8,404 nucleotides of DNA from Bacteroidales bacterium H10 (GTDB lineage: Bacteria > Bacteroidota > Bacteroidia > Bacteroidales > Muribaculaceae). Positions 6,811 through 8,404 of the stretch are shown here, one piece after another. The notes under the pieces are model-generated. The model searched no databases and had not been told where the DNA came from. It saw nothing but the letters and a program-made list of their open reading frames with translations. Position 1 is the first letter of the stretch. Each line of letters starts with the position of its first letter. A program made the position numbers and the translations under genes. Location of the stretch: the NCBI GenBank assembly GCA_001701295.1, contig DAAV01000141.1, positions 6,697-15,100 of the forward strand. Direction: 5' to 3'.

Positions 6811-8241
6811 ATGAAGAACGTTTGTTTCTATTTCAAAATACATCAGCCATATCGTCTGAAACGCTACCGTTTCTTTGATATCGGCAATGATCATTATTAT
6901 TACGATGATTTTGCCAATGACGAAATCATCACACGCCTTGCCGAGAATTCGTATATCCCGATGTGCGACACATTGCTCGACATGATCAAGGAGAACAACG
7001 GCAATTTCAAATGTGCGATTTCTGTATCGGGCACGGCTCTCGAACAGCTTCAGAATTATGTTCCGGAAGTCGTGGACCGTCTCAAGCAGCTCGCCAATAC
7101 AGGCTGCGTGGAGTTTCTTTCGGGGACTTTCGCACATTCTCTCGCATCGCTCGAGGATCCTGAGGAATTCATACGCGAGGTAAAACTCGAAAGCGACCTC
7201 ATCTTCCGCACTCTTGGAGTCAAGACAAAGACATTCGCCAATACCGAACTCATATATGATGACGACATAGCCTCGATGATCTATGGAATGGGATTCAAGG
7301 CTTGTCTTACGGCAGGCGCCAAGCATGTTCTGGGTTGGAAATCTCCCAACTATGTCTACAGCGCCGCCAGCGCTCCCAAACTGAAGCTGTTGCTTACAAA
7401 CGACAAACTCAGCGATGATGTGGCCCGCAACTTCAATAATCATGAATGGCTGGAATATCCATTGAACGCCGATAAATATATGGACTGGATCGCGGCGCTG
7501 CCGGAAGAGGAACAGGTTGTGAACCTCTACTTCAGCATGGATACTTTCGGATCTTTCCTTCCTGCCTCCACAGGCATTTTCCAGTTCATGAAAGCTCTTC
7601 CCCGCTTCGCGGCCGAGCGCAACATAGCCTTCACGACTCCATTGGAAGTCACCTCCAAGCTTAAATCTGTCGGAGAGCTGTCAGTACCCTATCCTATGTC
7701 GGACATAGACGAGGCCAGAGATGTATCGGCATGGAAAGGAAACAGCCTGCAGAACGAGGCTCTCGCGAAACTCTACGGAGTGGCCGAACGCGTAAGTCTG
7801 TGTAATGACCGTCGCCTCAAACAGGATTGGGAATATCTGCAGAGCAGTGACCACTTCTATTATATGAGCACCAAGAATATGGCGGACGGGGCATCGCATG
7901 CCGCGTTCAGTCCGTATGACTCTCCTTTTGCAGCATTCACCAACTATATGAATGTGCTCGCGGATTTTCTGGTCCGTGTCGAGGAACAGTATCCGGAAAG
8001 CATCGACAATGAGGAGCTCAATTCTCTCCTGCTTACTATCAGAAACCAGGCTTCGGAAATAAATTCGCTCAATAAGGAAGTGAAGACTCTGCGGGCCAAT
8101 ATACTCAACGATGATACTCTGACGGTAGTGGAAGCGGAGGAAATCGCACCTAAACAGACGCGTAAGGATACCGAAACAAAACCGGCTCCCAGAAAACGCG
8201 CCACACGAAAAACTGCCAAAACCAAAGAAGAGGATAAATAA
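6811..8241 (+). CDS. GH57 alpha-amylase-like protein with coiled coil and basic tail
   Basis: A 476-residue protein of glycoside hydrolase family 57, without a signal peptide and so cytoplasmic. GH57 enzymes cleave or transfer alpha-1,4-glucan through a (beta/alpha)7 barrel. Motif 1 is IHQPY (10-14), motif 2 GTFAHS (105-110) and motif 3 ANTELIY (143-149), with Glu146 at the nucleophile position. Motif 4, normally close to DYETFGEH, reads SMDTFGSF (242-249), so the general acid position is Ser242 and the neighbouring Glu is Asp244. A region-5-like segment, WEYLQSSDHFYYMSTK (340-355), is kept. Residues 400-432 are likely coiled coil. The last 30 residues are Lys/Arg/Thr/Ala/Pro-rich (KPAPRKRATRKTAKTK). 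The gene begins two bases after the glycosyltransferase stop, indicating coupling. It may be an altered or inactive member; GH57 alpha-amylase-like proteins lacking catalytic residues are known to me from Bacteroidetes. Confidence 0.93.
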   Translation: MKNVCFYFKIHQPYRLKRYRFFDIGNDHYYYDDFANDEIITRLAENSYIPMCDTLLDMIKENNGNFKCAISVSGTALEQLQNYVPEVVDRLKQLANTGCVEFLSGTFAHSLASLEDPEEFIREVKLESDLIFRTLGVKTKTFANTELIYDDDIASMIYGMGFKACLTAGAKHVLGWKSPNYVYSAASAPKLKLLLTNDKLSDDVARNFNNHEWLEYPLNADKYMDWIAALPEEEQVVNLYFSMDTFGSFLPASTGIFQFMKALPRFAAERNIAFTTPLEVTSKLKSVGELSVPYPMSDIDEARDVSAWKGNSLQNEALAKLYGVAERVSLCNDRRLKQDWEYLQSSDHFYYMSTKNMADGASHAAFSPYDSPFAAFTNYMNVLADFLVRVEEQYPESIDNEELNSLLLTIRNQASEINSLNKEVKTLRANILNDDTLTVVEAEEIAPKQTRKDTETKPAPRKRATRKTAKTKEEDK

Positions 8242-8242
8242 T

Positions 8243-8404
8243 ATGTTAAGACTCAACTGCTTCATCCGGGTAGAGGATGACAAATATGAAATCGTGCTGG
8301 AAGCGGCACGCAGACTTACGGAAGCTTCCTTGCTTCAGGATGGTTGTGTGGCTTATGATATATTCCGGTCCGCGACTCGTCCGGATGTATTGATGATATG
8401 CGCT
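8243..8404 (+). CDS. ABM-domain protein, putative quinol monooxygenase (partial)
   Basis: The first 54 codons of a gene cut by the window end. They begin MLRLNCFIRVEDDKYEIVL, with LLQDGCVAYDIFRSATRPD (31-49) and VLMICA (50 onward) at the edge. This pattern of a first beta strand, an amphipathic helix, then DGCxxYDIFxS and a strand is that of the small ferredoxin-like antibiotic biosynthesis monooxygenase (ABM/YgiN) fold, usually about 95-110 residues and dimeric. Family members include quinol monooxygenases and many of unknown substrate. The ATG lies one base after the GH57 stop, so it is very likely the last or a later gene of the glycogen operon. The reading frame is open to the window end. 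Confidence 0.8.
   Translation, partial: MLRLNCFIRVEDDKYEIVLEAARRLTEASLLQDGCVAYDIFRSATRPDVLMICA

Noticed and set aside
6784..8283. Two open frames of about 200 codons on the - strand (6784-7443 and 7681-8283)
   Set aside because: Both are antisense to the GH57 gene, have no recognisable motif, and share the composition of shadow frames.

Overview
The window looks like chromosome from a Bacteroidales bacterium, possibly of the Muribaculaceae/Porphyromonadaceae type. The protein families are Bacteroidales-like. Several upstream regions carry the Bacteroidetes -7 promoter element TAnnTTTG, two of them with a TTG box 20 bases upstream. Start codons lack convincing Shine-Dalgarno sequences, as is usual in that phylum. 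All real genes lie on the + strand, and I see no mobile elements, tRNAs or CRISPR arrays.

Left part (1-3342): a cytidylate kinase-like P-loop protein, a small six-helix membrane protein resembling the HdeD/DUF308 group, the RNase P RNA gene rnpB with a good promoter and an intrinsic terminator, and a YihY/BrkB-family membrane protein with a cytoplasmic C-terminal domain that reads like an Rrf2-type winged helix. The terminator hairpin of rnpB covers the most upstream in-frame GTG of yihY, so the ATG at 1930 is the better start.

Right part (3404-8404): a compact glycogen (alpha-glucan) operon behind a promoter at 3404-3434 and a leader of about 120 bases. Its genes are a GH133-type glycogen debranching enzyme, a GT4/GT5-like glycogen synthase-type glycosyltransferase, and a GH57 alpha-amylase-like protein with a coiled coil and a basic tail. 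They are followed, one base later, by the start of an ABM-domain (quinol monooxygenase-like) protein cut by the window edge. Spacings of 24, 2 and 1 bases argue for one transcript and translational coupling. The glycosyltransferase would build the glucan and the debranching enzyme and GH57 protein would trim or remodel it in the cytoplasm.

The most interesting observation is that both glycoside hydrolases of this operon appear to have lost the residue expected to be the general acid: Ser for Asp in the TWMD-type motif of the debranching enzyme, and Ser for Asp in the DYETFG-type motif of GH57. The other catalytic Glu is kept in each. The pair may be pseudoenzymes or may have shifted chemistry. 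Secondary points are the YihY-Rrf2-like fusion, a substitution in the conserved CR-V of the RNase P RNA, an 11-bp perfect inverted repeat ending two bases before a start codon, and an eight-codon mini-ORF that ends by ATGA overlap on the glycosyltransferase start.
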